From assembly GCA_947561395.2 (NCBI GenBank), contig OX387183.1, forward strand, positions 55,907,915 to 55,971,914: 64,000 nucleotides of DNA, in the 5' to 3' direction. Shown here piece by piece: positions 1 to 10,660 of the stretch. The translations under genes and the position numbers were made by a program. Origin of the DNA: Buxus sempervirens (Eukaryota; Streptophyta; Magnoliopsida; Buxales; Buxaceae). The first letter of the stretch is position 1. Each line of letters opens with the position of its first letter. Below the pieces are notes generated by a model that saw nothing but the letters and a program-made list of their open reading frames with translations, made no database searches and was not told where the DNA came from.

Positions 1-600
1 TACAAATGTTGACCCTTGTCTATGTTCGACTGAAATGGATCATTTGGGCTGATCATGTCGCACTTACCACCAAATATATTCTAAAAAAGATTGGAAATTA
101 TTAAAAGGGTCTGATGATTAGGCTTAATTTGGGCGGTGCCCTGGTTTCAATCGGTTTGAACTTAAGCTTTAAAAGTTAAAACCGTGGTTTCTGAAACCAT
201 TGAAACTGTTTCTAAAACAATGGTCCGAAACCATGGATTCAAACTTTCAAGAGATCATGAATGTATGGTTTCAGAATTTCTGCTTGAATGGAAGCTCTTC
301 TCTGCTCAAAATTGCCATGAATTGCAGTGGAAAACGCAAGGACGTTTGGCAAGTTATTCGGCTGAAAGAGCTTTTTCAGCTGTAGGAGACCCCATTTCAC
401 CACATGGTTCCATCTTTTCCCCGGAAAAAATGAACAATTTCCGGGAGGCACCGTTCGAGAATTCAAGGGAGTCGTTGCTCAACGGACATCCGTTGGATAC
501 TCCAGGGCATCACCGGAATGAGATAGACGTTCTGACCAGCTACCTTTCTTTGCCGGATTTTAGAGTTGTGATGGAGATAGTCGCTGACGAGTTCAGATTC
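1..600. other. Unassigned flank at left window edge
   Basis: No gene is recognised here. Around 180-240 short motifs of the type GAAACCATTG/GAAACCATGG recur, which looks like decayed repeat. Open frames on both strands (for example plus 184-636) match nothing I recognise and overlap the region that precedes the HSP70 fragment. Confidence 0.4.
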
Positions 601-603
601 CAA

Positions 604-779
604 CAAGGAGCAGTGGTTCACTCGATCGGTTATTGAAGTCTTCCTTGCCGAGATGGGTGTTGCCGGCAGTGGTCTTACCTCGAAAATCCCTTCTTCGATC
701 GTCGACAAGGTGACATCAAACATTCCACCTCCATGATCGAAGATGAGAATGTTCTGATTGCCTAAACTCGCCGCAGTTA
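604..779 (-). pseudogene. HSP70 fragment (nucleotide-binding domain piece)
   Basis: Read on the minus strand, about 779 down to 690 encodes a stretch like [19 protein letters not shown] followed by EEGIFEV, the conserved HSP70 ATPase-domain segment (normally [24 protein letters not shown]). After a frame change the next conserved block appears as [15 protein letters not shown], matching the family's TAGDTHLGGEDFDNR. Only about 50 codons of a roughly 650-residue chaperone are present; the key phosphate-binding GGG is kept but neighbouring residues are altered, and the downstream HSP70 sequence is absent. It is a non-functional gene fragment, possibly captured by a mobile element because a hairpin-ended repeat lies next to it at 818-992. 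Family identification is firm; the origin is inference. Confidence 0.75.
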
Positions 780-817
780 AAAGTCGTAAAAGGAAGAAGA
801 CGATACTCGGGCTTCTT

Positions 818-992
818 CCGGAAAATAACTTCCGCCAAAAATTGGCGGAAGTTATTTTCCCCCGTTTTTTAGTCGATAAGGAAAATGTTTTCCGTTAGTT
901 TCAGTTTTCCATTAAAACAAACGTCCTGAAAATGTTAAAATTCTGGAAAAAAATTTCTTTTCTGAGTTTTCCGGTGAAACAAACACAGCCTT
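818..992 (-). mobile_element. Short MITE-like repeat, GGCTGTGTTTGTTTC terminus
   Basis: Read on the minus strand it starts GGCTGTGTTTGTTTCACCGG and ends in repeated GGAAGTTATTTTCC motifs. At 820-862 two 17-base arms (GGAAAATAACTTCCGCC and its complement) flank a 5-base spacer, a strong hairpin. Related copies lie at 60180-60327 (same orientation) and in part at about 55052-55190 (opposite orientation). The terminus resembles hAT-group MITEs; no transposase is present. Confidence 0.6.
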
Positions 993-1845
993 GACCTAAA
1001 TATTTTCCAGAAGATTCTGTCTCTCTTGCAAAGATGTACTCAAGTTAATGGCCTCAAATAGTGTTTATAAATGATTGCTTCATATGTAATTCACCATCAA
1101 CCATGTCTTTTGCCATGCGTAATTAAGTACTCTAGAGATGAAAATCATAGGAAATTCATAACCAAAATCTATTTCAATGATATCATCAAACAGCTATAGA
1201 CCTGAAAATGTTTAAGAATCTTGCCTTGACGTACCTTAAACCATAACGAGAAACTTAAGTAAACATCGATACGGTGCATGATTTTAATGAATTCTGGAAA
1301 TAAGATAAAGTCATCCATTCCACAAACATGGCTGTCATACTCATTTAAGTCCAACTTGTCTTCAAGCTTTGGTAATCATGACCTTACATCCAACATCTAC
1401 AAGTAAACTTTGTTGAATTCTCACTTTGATTAATCAGTTACAGCATCTCTCTGTTTTTTCGTGAGGCCTTCCACTCTAAACTCATGTTATTCTAATGAAA
1501 TGAAAAACTCTACTATTTTGTGTGCCTGAAATTGCATTGTGGATTTCATCTGAAGTTTTTAACAGATACCTCCTACCCTACTGCTCCATGGGAACGACAT
1601 TCGGCAAATTAACACAGAAATGTTAATTAGACTAAAACTAGATATATTATATATATGTAGTGTACCCATTCAATAATTTCATAAAAATATTCTCCTCATC
1701 TTTCTTTTCTCTATTATTAATATATAGATATCGTTTACCGATTAAAAAAAATTTCTTGCTAGTTTATAAGCAAATTTTCCCCATCTTTGTATCTAACTTG
1801 TAACAAAAGTTGCATAAGCATGTTTCTTGGTTTCTTTTTTTAACA
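993..1845. other. AT-rich stretch, no gene seen
   Basis: AT-rich DNA with short ATATAT runs near 1640-1730. No coding signal or structured RNA is evident. Part may be the decayed 3' end of the LINE that begins next to it. Confidence 0.4.
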
Positions 1846-1849
1846 TTTT

Positions 1850-2860
1850 TATATTTTTCTAACTTTTCTTGGGTTTTTGCTCTTTTGCCAAGTTCTAAAA
1901 TAAAGTCCTTTCTCTTTAACATTTTCTTGGACAACATCACTCTACCACCATGTTTTCCTATGAGATGAAAGACTGCCTCATGATTCTCTTAAGACTTCTT
2001 TCCCAAGTCTCATGATATAACCAGCTATTTCATTCCACATCCTAGTTGGATCCCCCATAAAGTCCCCATTGGCCTCGTTCAATTAGCTTGTTCCAAGAAA
2101 CTGCTATTTAGTGCCTTTCAACTTCCACCATTTTAGTTTTTGGAACATTTTAGTGTATTTTTTTCCAAATTTTGAGGCAAATATCCATCACCATTAAACT
2201 GTATTGTAAAGCTAAACTCTCACATGGAATTACTTTACAATCTCTACAAGTAGCAAGTTCACTCTTTCTAAGAAAAAGAAACAATTTGACTCCAATTTAA
2301 TACTCTTAAAAGTCGCCAAATGTTCGATTCCTTTTTGGAAAAAGGTACTTGCTAAAGTAAGGCATAGGACATTACAAACTCAAGGTAACCATCACTCTCA
2401 CTTCCTACATGACCATTTAAGTCGCCTCCCATGAACATCTTTTCACTTTCAAATATACCTCATATCAATCCATCCATTTCTCTGTATAAAGGTTTGAAAA
2501 TGCTTTCATCTAAACCTACTTTGGATGCATAAGCGCTAATAATGTTTAAAACTTATTGACCTATGACAAACTTAATCAATATCATTCCATCGCTAATACT
2601 CCTAACACTAACAACATCATTTTTCATATTTTAATATACCATTCTTCCTAACCCATTTCTATTATTACGTTTTTCTTGCATACTAAGGTTTTATACTCAT
2701 TAACCCCATCAGCCTTCTCCCTTTTCCATTTAATTTCTTATAAACACATTCTATTTATCTACCTTCTTTTCAGTATATCCACTAACTCTGGTTTCTTCCC
2801 CATTAAAGTTCCTATATTGTAAGTACCTAAGCAAACCACACTCTCTTGGACTAGGGTCTT
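1850..2860 (-). mobile_element. RTE-type LINE endonuclease relic
   Basis: Minus-strand frames from 2860 downward give, in order and in several frames: CLGTYNIGTLMGKKPELVDI (endonuclease start), EKADGVNEYKTLVC, NIISAYASKVGLDESIF, then FMGGDLNGHVGSESDGYLEF and HLATFKS. Next comes a linker-type block WKLKGTK, MWNEIAGYIMRLGKEVLRES and a WWW motif near 1960. This order matches the apurinic-endonuclease domain of plant RTE-clade LINEs (often labelled craniofacial-development-protein-2-like). Several stops and frame changes are present and the reverse transcriptase is missing, so it is dead. It lies downstream of the DUF155 exons on the same strand and could sit in that gene's intron. Confidence 0.8.
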
Positions 2861-2864
2861 ATTC

Positions 2865-3990
2865 GTGTTCGTCTAACTTGAAGCGAAAACTCTTACACAC
2901 TTCTCACTGCACTGTGGCAATGCTGCAGCTCTACACAGGACTATACAGAAAATTTTACCTGACAATCATTGGACTCATTGTAGTGTCTGTAGTGTCTGAT
3001 ATAGATTGTAGGCCAACAAAAAGCAACATGTGCGTAAGATAAAGATTAAGATAAGGTAACAAGTTAAAATATCCAGGACTAACAAGGTGTTGGCCAATTA
3101 GTTGATGAGATAAAAGAAAATAGGTCATCCCCAACTGGTTAAAATCAAGATTGAGTCAGTCAAAACATGTTTGGATGCTAATAATCTGACTCAAGATATA
3201 GTTTTCTACAAATCAGAATGGCGGTGTGTGATTAGTTGCCATCCTCAACTAGTAGAGATGGAGCATTTTGTCAGTGTTTGTTACTTTGTTTATATCATAC
3301 CCCAACAAAATCTATGGCTTATCAAACTCAACACAATAAAGTGCAGTTTATTGTTTAAGACAACAATAGATCATGGCTAGATATCCAACCAATTGCTCTT
3401 CCTATCAAAGTAATGAAAATTTTGAAGTTTTATATGTAAGTTGTATAGTTTATTATATTATTTTGTTGTCCATATTCATAAACTTAAATTGCATATAAAA
3501 CAAATTTCATGCTTATGGATTTTAAAACGACAAGAAAAGAGTTATTGTCCATCATAACTGTGAGTGGTGAGAACACCTTCCCATATAGGCAATACACATT
3601 TCAGGATGTGAGAACACCTTCCCATAAATGTAAGGTTTTTTTCCTTTTCCCTGGTTTTTTTTTATAAGGAGAGCTTTAGTAATCAAGGGACAAAGAGTAA
3701 GAACATGCAACACACAGTTCATATGAGCTACCTGAACTGATACATGGAGCATGAAGGCAGCCTGAAATGACAGTATGACTCAACAACGTGAAAGGGAAAA
3801 TATGAGGAACTGATGTGCACAGTAAAGGAAAAGTTTCTGATAAATGCAAAATAAATTATAATTAATTGATGATACAAAATCAATTCAATCATTTTGTGCT
3901 ACAAAATATCCATGTAAGGAACCAGCAATTCACAATATAGCAAAAAAATGGTTAAATTCTACAAATTCAGGAATCAAAAACGTAAAATGC
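2865..3990. other. Probable intron or 3' flank of the DUF155 gene
   Basis: No further DUF155 exon could be found here on the minus strand. A 20-base motif related to GTGAGAACACCTTCCC occurs twice (about 3566 and 3608). Otherwise it is AT-rich and featureless. Confidence 0.4.
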
Positions 3991-3994
3991 TTAC

Positions 3995-4643
3995 ATTCGG
4001 ATCAAATTTGGATTCCCCAAACCTAAGAACGACATAATTGGTCATTCGGGATGCAGGCCGTATGAAGTTAGCTTTATTCTGATCCATTAATCTTTTCAAA
4101 TCAACGCTGAAAACAAAGCCACCGTAAAGTCAGAAATAATACTATGAAATAAATCCGCTTAGTTTCTTCTCTTCCAGGAAAAATATGTATAAGTACATAT
4201 ATTGCTAATTAGACCAAGGAACAAAAAATAAACTCTGGGAAATTTAGAGACAACCAAGAATCAAACCTAGTGGAGAAGAAATAAGCTCTAAAGGGGATTG
4301 AATTCGTCATGTCCTCCTCGTTCGCACTTCCGTTGTTGCCATCGCCGACCTCTGAGCACGGACTATGCTCGTTCAATTCCAATGTTTGAGCCGAAGACAT
4401 GTCTCGAACAACATCCACACTGAAACTGCGGTTTCTTGGCTTGATTATCGAAGAAAAAAAGCATCTCTGAAATGCAAGGGTTTTGGAAAGAATCGGAGAG
4501 CGACGGGAAGCTTGTAGAACAGCACTAGGGTTTGATAAGGTGAATTTTGTTCGGAGCACCGCAGCAACTGGGGACGATGACAGCGGAGATGAGCGGAGAA
4601 GCATCGTCCTCAAGTGCCTATCAATCGAACGGCCTTTCCACAT
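3995..4643 (-). CDS. DUF155/RMD1 family mitochondrial protein, 5' exons only
   Basis: Exon 1 is 4643-4267 and exon 2 is 4106-3995, joined across a GT-AG intron in phase 2; exon 2 ends at a GTAAGC donor. The N-terminus is rich in Arg, Ser and Leu and poor in acids (MLLRSSPLSSSPVAAVLRTK region), as in a mitochondrial presequence. The joined product then reads NSIPFRAYFFSTS, VDLKRLMDQNKANFIRP and SRMTNYVVLRFGE, which I recognise as the start of the plant DUF155 (YagE/RMD1) domain. Arabidopsis RETARDED ROOT GROWTH and RRG-like are mitochondrial members of that family. About 160 residues are visible; the remaining two thirds, including the C-terminal membrane segment, were not found between 1 and 3990. 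They either lie off the left edge behind a long intron or are lost. I chose the first in-frame ATG (4643); an ATG 13 codons downstream is an alternative. The family call is good; the orthology is inference. Confidence 0.65.
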
Positions 4644-5753
4644 TGTCGTCGGGACATCTTACCTCTACGGGCCTTCTACGTTCAGGAGAACCACTCGCAG
4701 CCAACGCAGTGATTTGAGACCTGAGAATGAATGTCGGAGAACCAAGACAAAAACTGCGGGAAGGAAAAGCAGACGTCTAGTGGGCGAAAGAGGGACGGAG
4801 CGAAGCCCCGACGTTTCTGCTGTGGAACGCTTGTGATCTGTCTCTGTAGGTTAAGTACTCTGAGGATACACGCGCTTTCGACCGTTCGGCAATTATCGAC
4901 CTTTCACTGACACCAGCATCCAGTGTCCGAATTTCTTGATGGACTTTTTGTATTCGTATGCCTAAATTATAGTGTATTTTAATTCATATCCTCTCACTTT
5001 TGGTATTTGTACTTATAACCCCTGTCTACCATTATCATTAAAATGTCTAAATTTTTTGTCATTTATTTTAGAGATATTTACAGTTTACCCCTTCAGATTT
5101 CTAACAACCTTCCCTTGTCCCTTGAAATTTTTGAAATACCAGGTTATCACCTTGTGGTTCTTTGTGTATAATAGCCTTTTTTATTGTTAAATTTTTAATA
5201 GTGTTAATTAAGTGGCAAAGAGAAAAAACATATTTTTGACAATTTGCCCTCCTAATAACATTTTTATTACTCAATGCTAAATATGCTTTTTTCTTTTAAA
5301 TTTTTTAAAAAATGTAAATTTGTCAATTAGCATTTCTTGATCATTATTCTAATTGTCAAACCTATAAAAAGGGGGTGGGGGGGGATGGGGTAATTGTAAT
5401 GTTTTATTTGAGTAGGCAATCGTGTATATAGAAGTAGAATATCCTTCTTATATCAAAATGCTATAGAAATGGCTAACAATAGGTCCAATTTTACCTGTAT
5501 TCCTTCTGAATACTTGAATTAGAGTGTTACTCTTAAATAATCGTTTCAAATTTGGTCAAGGTAGGTTCGAACCATTGATAGCCCCTACTCAAACACAACT
5601 TCATTTGATTTAACAACACTTCCTAATGATTAATCGATAAGGGTTGTCGACTAATCTGCAAAATATAGGACTAAATCATTTATTAATTGACATAAATACT
5701 TGATTAATCAAGAAGTCATAATTAAGTTCTTGAATAATCAACTATACCTCAAT
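4644..5753. other. Upstream flank of DUF155 gene; no gene
   Basis: From 4644 to about 4950 the sequence is less AT-rich and probably holds the promoter and 5'UTR of the minus-strand DUF155 gene. From 4950 to 5753 it is AT-rich, with a G-run at 5369-5383 and remnants resembling MITE ends. No coding region is supported. Confidence 0.4.
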
Positions 5754-8595
5754 TAATCTTTCGGGATAATTACACTTACATCCCCGAGGTTTGTCACTTA
5801 TGCACATAAGCCCTCCTTTGTTAGTTCAATAATATTAAAAAGACCAAACTAACCCTTGAGATTAAATTTATTAAAAAGTTAATGTAATCCCAAAAATATC
5901 AAACTAAATTTAAAGAGTTAATACAACTAAATAAGTCTTAATAAAAACAAATTCCAACTTTCACTAGTGAGCATTCTCCAAAATTTTCCTTATAAATATA
6001 CAAATAATAGTAATTTTGTCATTTCGCATATAAGATAAGGTATTTTATTCAAACATAAATGTTATTTTAGGTATAAAATCTTTAGAAGGAGGCTTTGTGC
6101 AAATTTCAGGGAAGGTTATTGTTATTTTTCAAACGTCAGGGGTCTATGTGCATAAGTGACAAACCTTAGTGTCAGCACCCCATTTTTGCACCATAAATTG
6201 CCCAAGAAGCATATCTTAAACCGGCATATATGTTGGCACGTAAATCGGGGTTTTAATAGTGGACCCATCCTTTTGAAATAATAAGCCCGTAATAAAGAGA
6301 ATTCTGAGACGATTCCGATGCACCAAACCGTGCTCAAATTGAATTTCAAACGACTAGATTATGGATAAAATAAGTAAATGGTAGTTTAGGGATTTTTATA
6401 AAACCGAAATTGGATGCCACATGGCAACCACGTGTACGCCATGATGCCTTTCATGTGACAAATGATAAATTAAAATTTTTGGAGTTCTTTTAGTAAATAA
6501 GATAAGTTTCCTAATGGGCTTGTTATGCAAATAAATAAAAAATTTAATAACAAAATTAATAAAAGTTTTGAGATTAAAAGAAAATAAAAATATATATAAA
6601 CAAAGAGAAATGAGTTGGACGAATTGGTCCAACTCATGTTCTCTTGAGATATTAAGTCTAAACTTTAAAAAAATATAAGCCTAAAAAATATGAGACAAAA
6701 TAGACTTTAACCAAACCAAAATAAACGATGGTGTTTAAGAGAGGAAGATGAGGAATTAGGGGTTTAAAAGAAGAAAAGGAAGAGTTAAGGGTTTAGGTGT
6801 TTAAGAGAGGAAGAGGAGAAGTTAGGGAGAGAAGAGGAAGAAGAAAGGTTAGAGGTTAAGAATTTGAAGAGGTGAGAATTCTCTATAAAAAGGATAGAAG
6901 TTGGGAGCAAAATGGGGGGAGAAAAAGTAAGAGAGTTCTTTGAAAAAAAAAACAAATAGAAAGAAGTGGAGAAAAGAAAATGGATGCCTACTAGCAAGGA
7001 GGGAGAAAGGAAAACTGTTGTTCACGACACACTAAGGTTCCAAGACCTAATTTAAAGTGTCAATCCATAACAGGTGAGTTATTTGTTTGATACATTGTAT
7101 GAGACCTCTCTTTCGTTACAATTTTTGAGATGAGATTACATGATTGGCGAGAGACATGCATATATGTTTGATGGCTTTGGATAATTTTATCATGTAAAAA
7201 GAAAAAAAAAAGACAATGATGTAAAGTTCTGAGTTTTTTTCTGCATTAGGTTTGCACATGTTTTCCAGATAAACCAATTTTGTTTTACTTAATTCTAGTT
7301 CAATTCAAGTCTGGAGTCCTTCATGAGATTTATGGTATTTTTATTTTGGTTTAATCTAAAAATATGCTCGAGACCCTACACTATGAGTAGGTATTTTATT
7401 TTTAATTTTCTTTGGTTCAAATTTTTATAAGGAAATGTCTAATAGTAAATTTTGTAGCTTCATATCTCTTAAATGAAAATGAATTTTTGAAAACGGCTAT
7501 ATGTTATTTTAGTGCTTAAAGTTATGATTATAAAGAATCAGATTTCGCACAATTTGGTGTAGAATTGAGGGAGATATGAATCTTTGAATGCGGATAGTGC
7601 AGTAATTCAAGTTGTTTCACTTTTTTTGTTTCTTTTGTAATTTAATAATTAGACTATGGTTAAAAGTAGTTCAGGTGGTCTCATTTTCTTGCATCGTAAA
7701 TTAGTAATTAATTAATCTTGCATGATAAAAACAATAGAGAACAAAAAAATAATAACAAATAATAAGAAAGGAAAAAAGCAAATGAAACAAGCATTGAAGT
7801 GATGATTCTTTCTTGTGGTTGAAAATGTTTCTTCTTTTATCTCTTGTGATTTTTTTTTTTTTTTACATTTGTTCTTGTTTTGTTTTCTTACTACATGAGA
7901 TGCACCATAGTGGCCCTCTATTATCCCAATGTAGATATGTTATTACGAGAGGCTAAAGCATTTTATTTGAAGTGGTTAAATTGTGCATGTTTAGTTTTGT
8001 TAGTTTTATTTAGTTTACTAGCTCATTTTAGTTTGGTTTCATCATTCATGTTAGAATTTGTTTTTTTATTTTTATTTTTTGTCTTTTTACAAGATGCAGC
8101 CTTGCAATCCCCACCCCTTAAACCCTTGTACAGATACAAAACAAAAAAAAAAGAAGGGAAGTGAGTGTTTTGGTTTCAGATTAAGTGGTTTCAATTTCAA
8201 TTGTTTTAGCATGGTTTCGTTTTGTCCATATTGCTTTACTTTCGATGTGATTTTGTGGAGGCCTTGTACATATAGATTAATATTTGTTATACACTTAAAA
8301 TGATAAAAAAATATAAAATAAAAATAAAAATTAAAAATTAAAAAATAAGAGAGCCCATTAAATATCCATCTAATTTAAGGGAACCCAGTTCGGTGGGACA
8401 ACCCAGGGTGTTTAAGGATTTTCCTGGGTTACAACTGGTCATTTATCCAGAATCACTGGTTTAGACCAAAAATCAATGAGTGTCTACCTGCACCATTTCA
8501 GGTAGTGACAACTCGATTAAACATGTAACACGCTTTTCCACGTGCCCGAGGTGCGTACACTTAGGGGGTCTAAGTGTAATTATCCCTAATCTATC
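5754..8595. mobile_element. Mutator-type MITE (interrupted) with 9-bp target duplication
   Basis: The left end at 5763 starts GGGATAATTACACTTA and the right end at 8586 is its inverted match (TAAGTGTAATTATCCC). The flanks TAATCTTTC (5754-5762) and TAATCTATC (8587-8595) are a 9-bp duplication with one mismatch, the size expected of Mutator-like elements. A longer inner inverted pair is also visible: AGGTTTGTCACTTATGCACA at about 5790 and its complement at about 6145-6164. The element itself is only about 430 bp (5763-6164 plus 8560-8586), because a solo LTR has landed in its right arm. Confidence 0.75.
6165..8564. mobile_element. Solo LTR (2,390 bp) nested in the Mutator MITE
   Basis: The element runs from TGTCAGCACCCC (6170) to GTGCGTACA (8559). 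It is flanked on both sides by CTTAG (6165-6169 and 8560-8564), an exact 5-bp target duplication with TG...CA ends. Removing it restores the right arm of the MITE. No gag, protease or reverse transcriptase frame and no second LTR is seen, so a solo LTR (or a non-coding retroelement) is the best reading. Internal open frames such as 7880-8164 (plus) are hydrophobic, low-complexity translations of T-rich DNA. Confidence 0.75.
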
Positions 8596-8710
8596 CAAAG
8601 AGCATTGATTTCCATCGCCTCCATCGACACCCAAAACCCTTATTTAATTATTTCATACATTGACCAATCAGGTCACTACAAAACTATACACCAACACACA
8701 TGCACATCAG

Positions 8711-8920
8711 CCAGTGGGCTATAGCTCAACTGGTACAACCCACTACTTCACTATGCTCAAGGTTAGGAGTTCGAGTTCGAACATAAGTTGAAATTACTTC
8801 CAAATGTAAAGCTTGACCTCGGGTCTAGTGGAGTGGACTTGGACCAGCTAGTGGCTTGCAAGTTTTGCGGTGACGCGCTAACCCTTAAGGGTAATAGCTA
8901 TGGCTCAAAACCGAACATTC
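8711..8920 (+). repeat. tRNA-derived SINE
   Basis: The head GGGCTATAGCTCAACTGG resembles a tRNA/SINE A box and GTTAGGAGTTCGAGTTCGAA, about 45 bases later, resembles a B box. The following sequence to about 8920 is non-coding and ends with no clear poly-A. Pol III control boxes at this spacing are typical of plant tRNA-derived SINEs. It does not fold as an intact tRNA by eye, so I do not call a tRNA gene. Confidence 0.55.
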
Positions 8921-9587
8921 CACATTGGGGGAGGTGCACCCATGGTCGCGCTTGAGGAGGGTTGCTATGTTGGTTGCCCTCTCCTCCCCTTTCAAAACTC
9001 TGCTTACTCATTTAAAATCTAGACAGTTACATAACTTTTCCCTCTATATACATACAATACTGCACGTGCACCTTGCCAATGAACTTAAAGGCATGGATGA
9101 TCTTAAAACTTAATTTGAACTGTAAGACAAAAGCAAGAAGGCCCTCATAAAAGAGGCATTTTCTATAATTTTCTAAAAGATTTAGGACTCTAATAAGAAA
9201 TGAACCAAAGTTATGGAGCCCAAATTGAAGCATGATCACAAATGAACCGAAGTTCGGACACTTGGGTTCGATTGGGTTCGATGTATGCTGTTATCCATGC
9301 AGCGATGTCACGTTTGGGTTTTTTCAACAAAAATTATGTGTCAACATTTTTTAAAAAGCAAAATAGCTGCAACCGTTGGATGCTCCTAAGGACAGGTGCA
9401 GTTTCAAAGGATGTTGCCATCGTGCAGCGGCACCCGTGATCCACAGAAGGCGGATAAGCTCGATCTGGCTGCCTTTCAAAATGCAGCATAGTGCAGGGTA
9501 ATTCAGTCATTTACTAAGTGCATATTAGGAAAGATATAACAGGCGGGGGTAATTTTGTATTTATGTGAAATACCGAGGCTATGAAGT

Positions 9588-9599
9588 ATATAAATAAAT
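9588..9599 (+). promoter_or_regulatory. TATA box of the CNOT4-like gene
   Basis: TATAAATAAATA lies about 160 bases before the 5'UTR splice donor (GTAAGTC at 9749) of the CNOT4-like gene. Transcription would start near 9620. Confidence 0.5.
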
Positions 9600-9619
9600 A
9601 ACTGGTCGCTGGAAACCGC

Positions 9620-10653
9620 AGTACCAGTCACCGAAACAATCTTGAAAGGGCGTCTTGGGCCTCTTGTTTTCCATAACGCGCAGGGCTTTCGTTTTCATCT
9701 CTCGCTTTCCCTACCACCGGCGATCCCTCTGCTTCTCGATCCGCTCCTGTAAGTCATCAAGGTCCAGTTCTTTAACCCTAATTCCTGCTGTTTCTTTCTG
9801 CCTCGAAAGCTTCTGATTATTCGTCAAAATCGACGGATTTATTGTATTTTTCTGCTTTACCCCCACCCACCCACCCCCCCCCCCCCCCCCCCCCCCCTTT
9901 AGAATCTGCCTTTTTTTTTCCTTGGGTTTTCTGGTTCTCTCATTCTTGTTCCTCTTGTTTTCTTTTTGTTGATAAGTATGCTCATTTTAAAACCTTTACG
10001 CGGATATCAGATCACTGGATTGTGATTTGAGGCGACCCCCTTTTTTTTCTAAAATGATCGAGTAATTATCCTGATCGATCATCTTTAGGTGTGGAGGGAG
10101 AGTGGTTTCATTTTGTCATTAGTATTTATCGGTTCATATTAGAATATTTACGAGTTATAACAACTTTAGGGTTTTTCATTTCTACCATTTTGAAATTACA
10201 TTGTGTTTTTAGAATGAATTAGGGTTTTTGTTGTTAGCCTTGCGAGAAAGAGACAAGGGCGTCTTTGGCATTTTTGATGGATTGGGACTACTTTAAGAGT
10301 TTTTGCTACCTTTTTTTGTTGTGTTATATACGGATTGTACTCTTTGTTGGACCCCCCAAAAATGAAAAAGAAAAAAAAAAAAATCCCTCACTTGCGTATG
10401 TTTTGCGAGGATTTTTTTACGGCAAGCGTTACAGGCACAGTAAACCATATTCGAGCCCTTAGTTTCTCTTAATTTCATCATTTGATGATGTGTTTAAGTT
10501 CACATGATGTGTTTCATGTGAATTTGTATGTATATTATTTATTTGTATACGTGGGAATGTAAACAGAAACAATGGGAATGACTACATTTTTAATGCATAT
10601 AACGAATGCAAGAAGCTTATATTTTTCATCATATTTTCTTTGACTTTTTTTAG
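9620..10653 (+). other. 5'UTR exon and leader intron of the CNOT4-like gene
   Basis: A non-coding first exon, about 9620-9748, is GC-richer and pyrimidine-rich, and ends at GTAAGTC. The leader intron runs 9749-10653 and ends TTTTTTTAG just before GACAACCATGG. A run of about 33 bases that is nearly all C sits at 9866-9898 in this intron; such tracts are prone to length error. Confidence 0.6.
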
Positions 10654-10660
10654 GACAACC

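Noticed and set aside
4483-4836. Plus-strand 117-residue Arg-rich frame
   Set aside because: Overlaps the DUF155 exon antisense and its leader; composition fits chance translation of GC-richer DNA.
7880-8303. Hydrophobic plus-strand frames resembling membrane proteins
   Set aside because: They lie inside the solo LTR and come from T-rich sequence; no conserved motif.
8711-8790. Possible tRNA gene
   Set aside because: A and B boxes are present, but no acceptor stem or anticodon arm can be paired by eye; a SINE head fits better.
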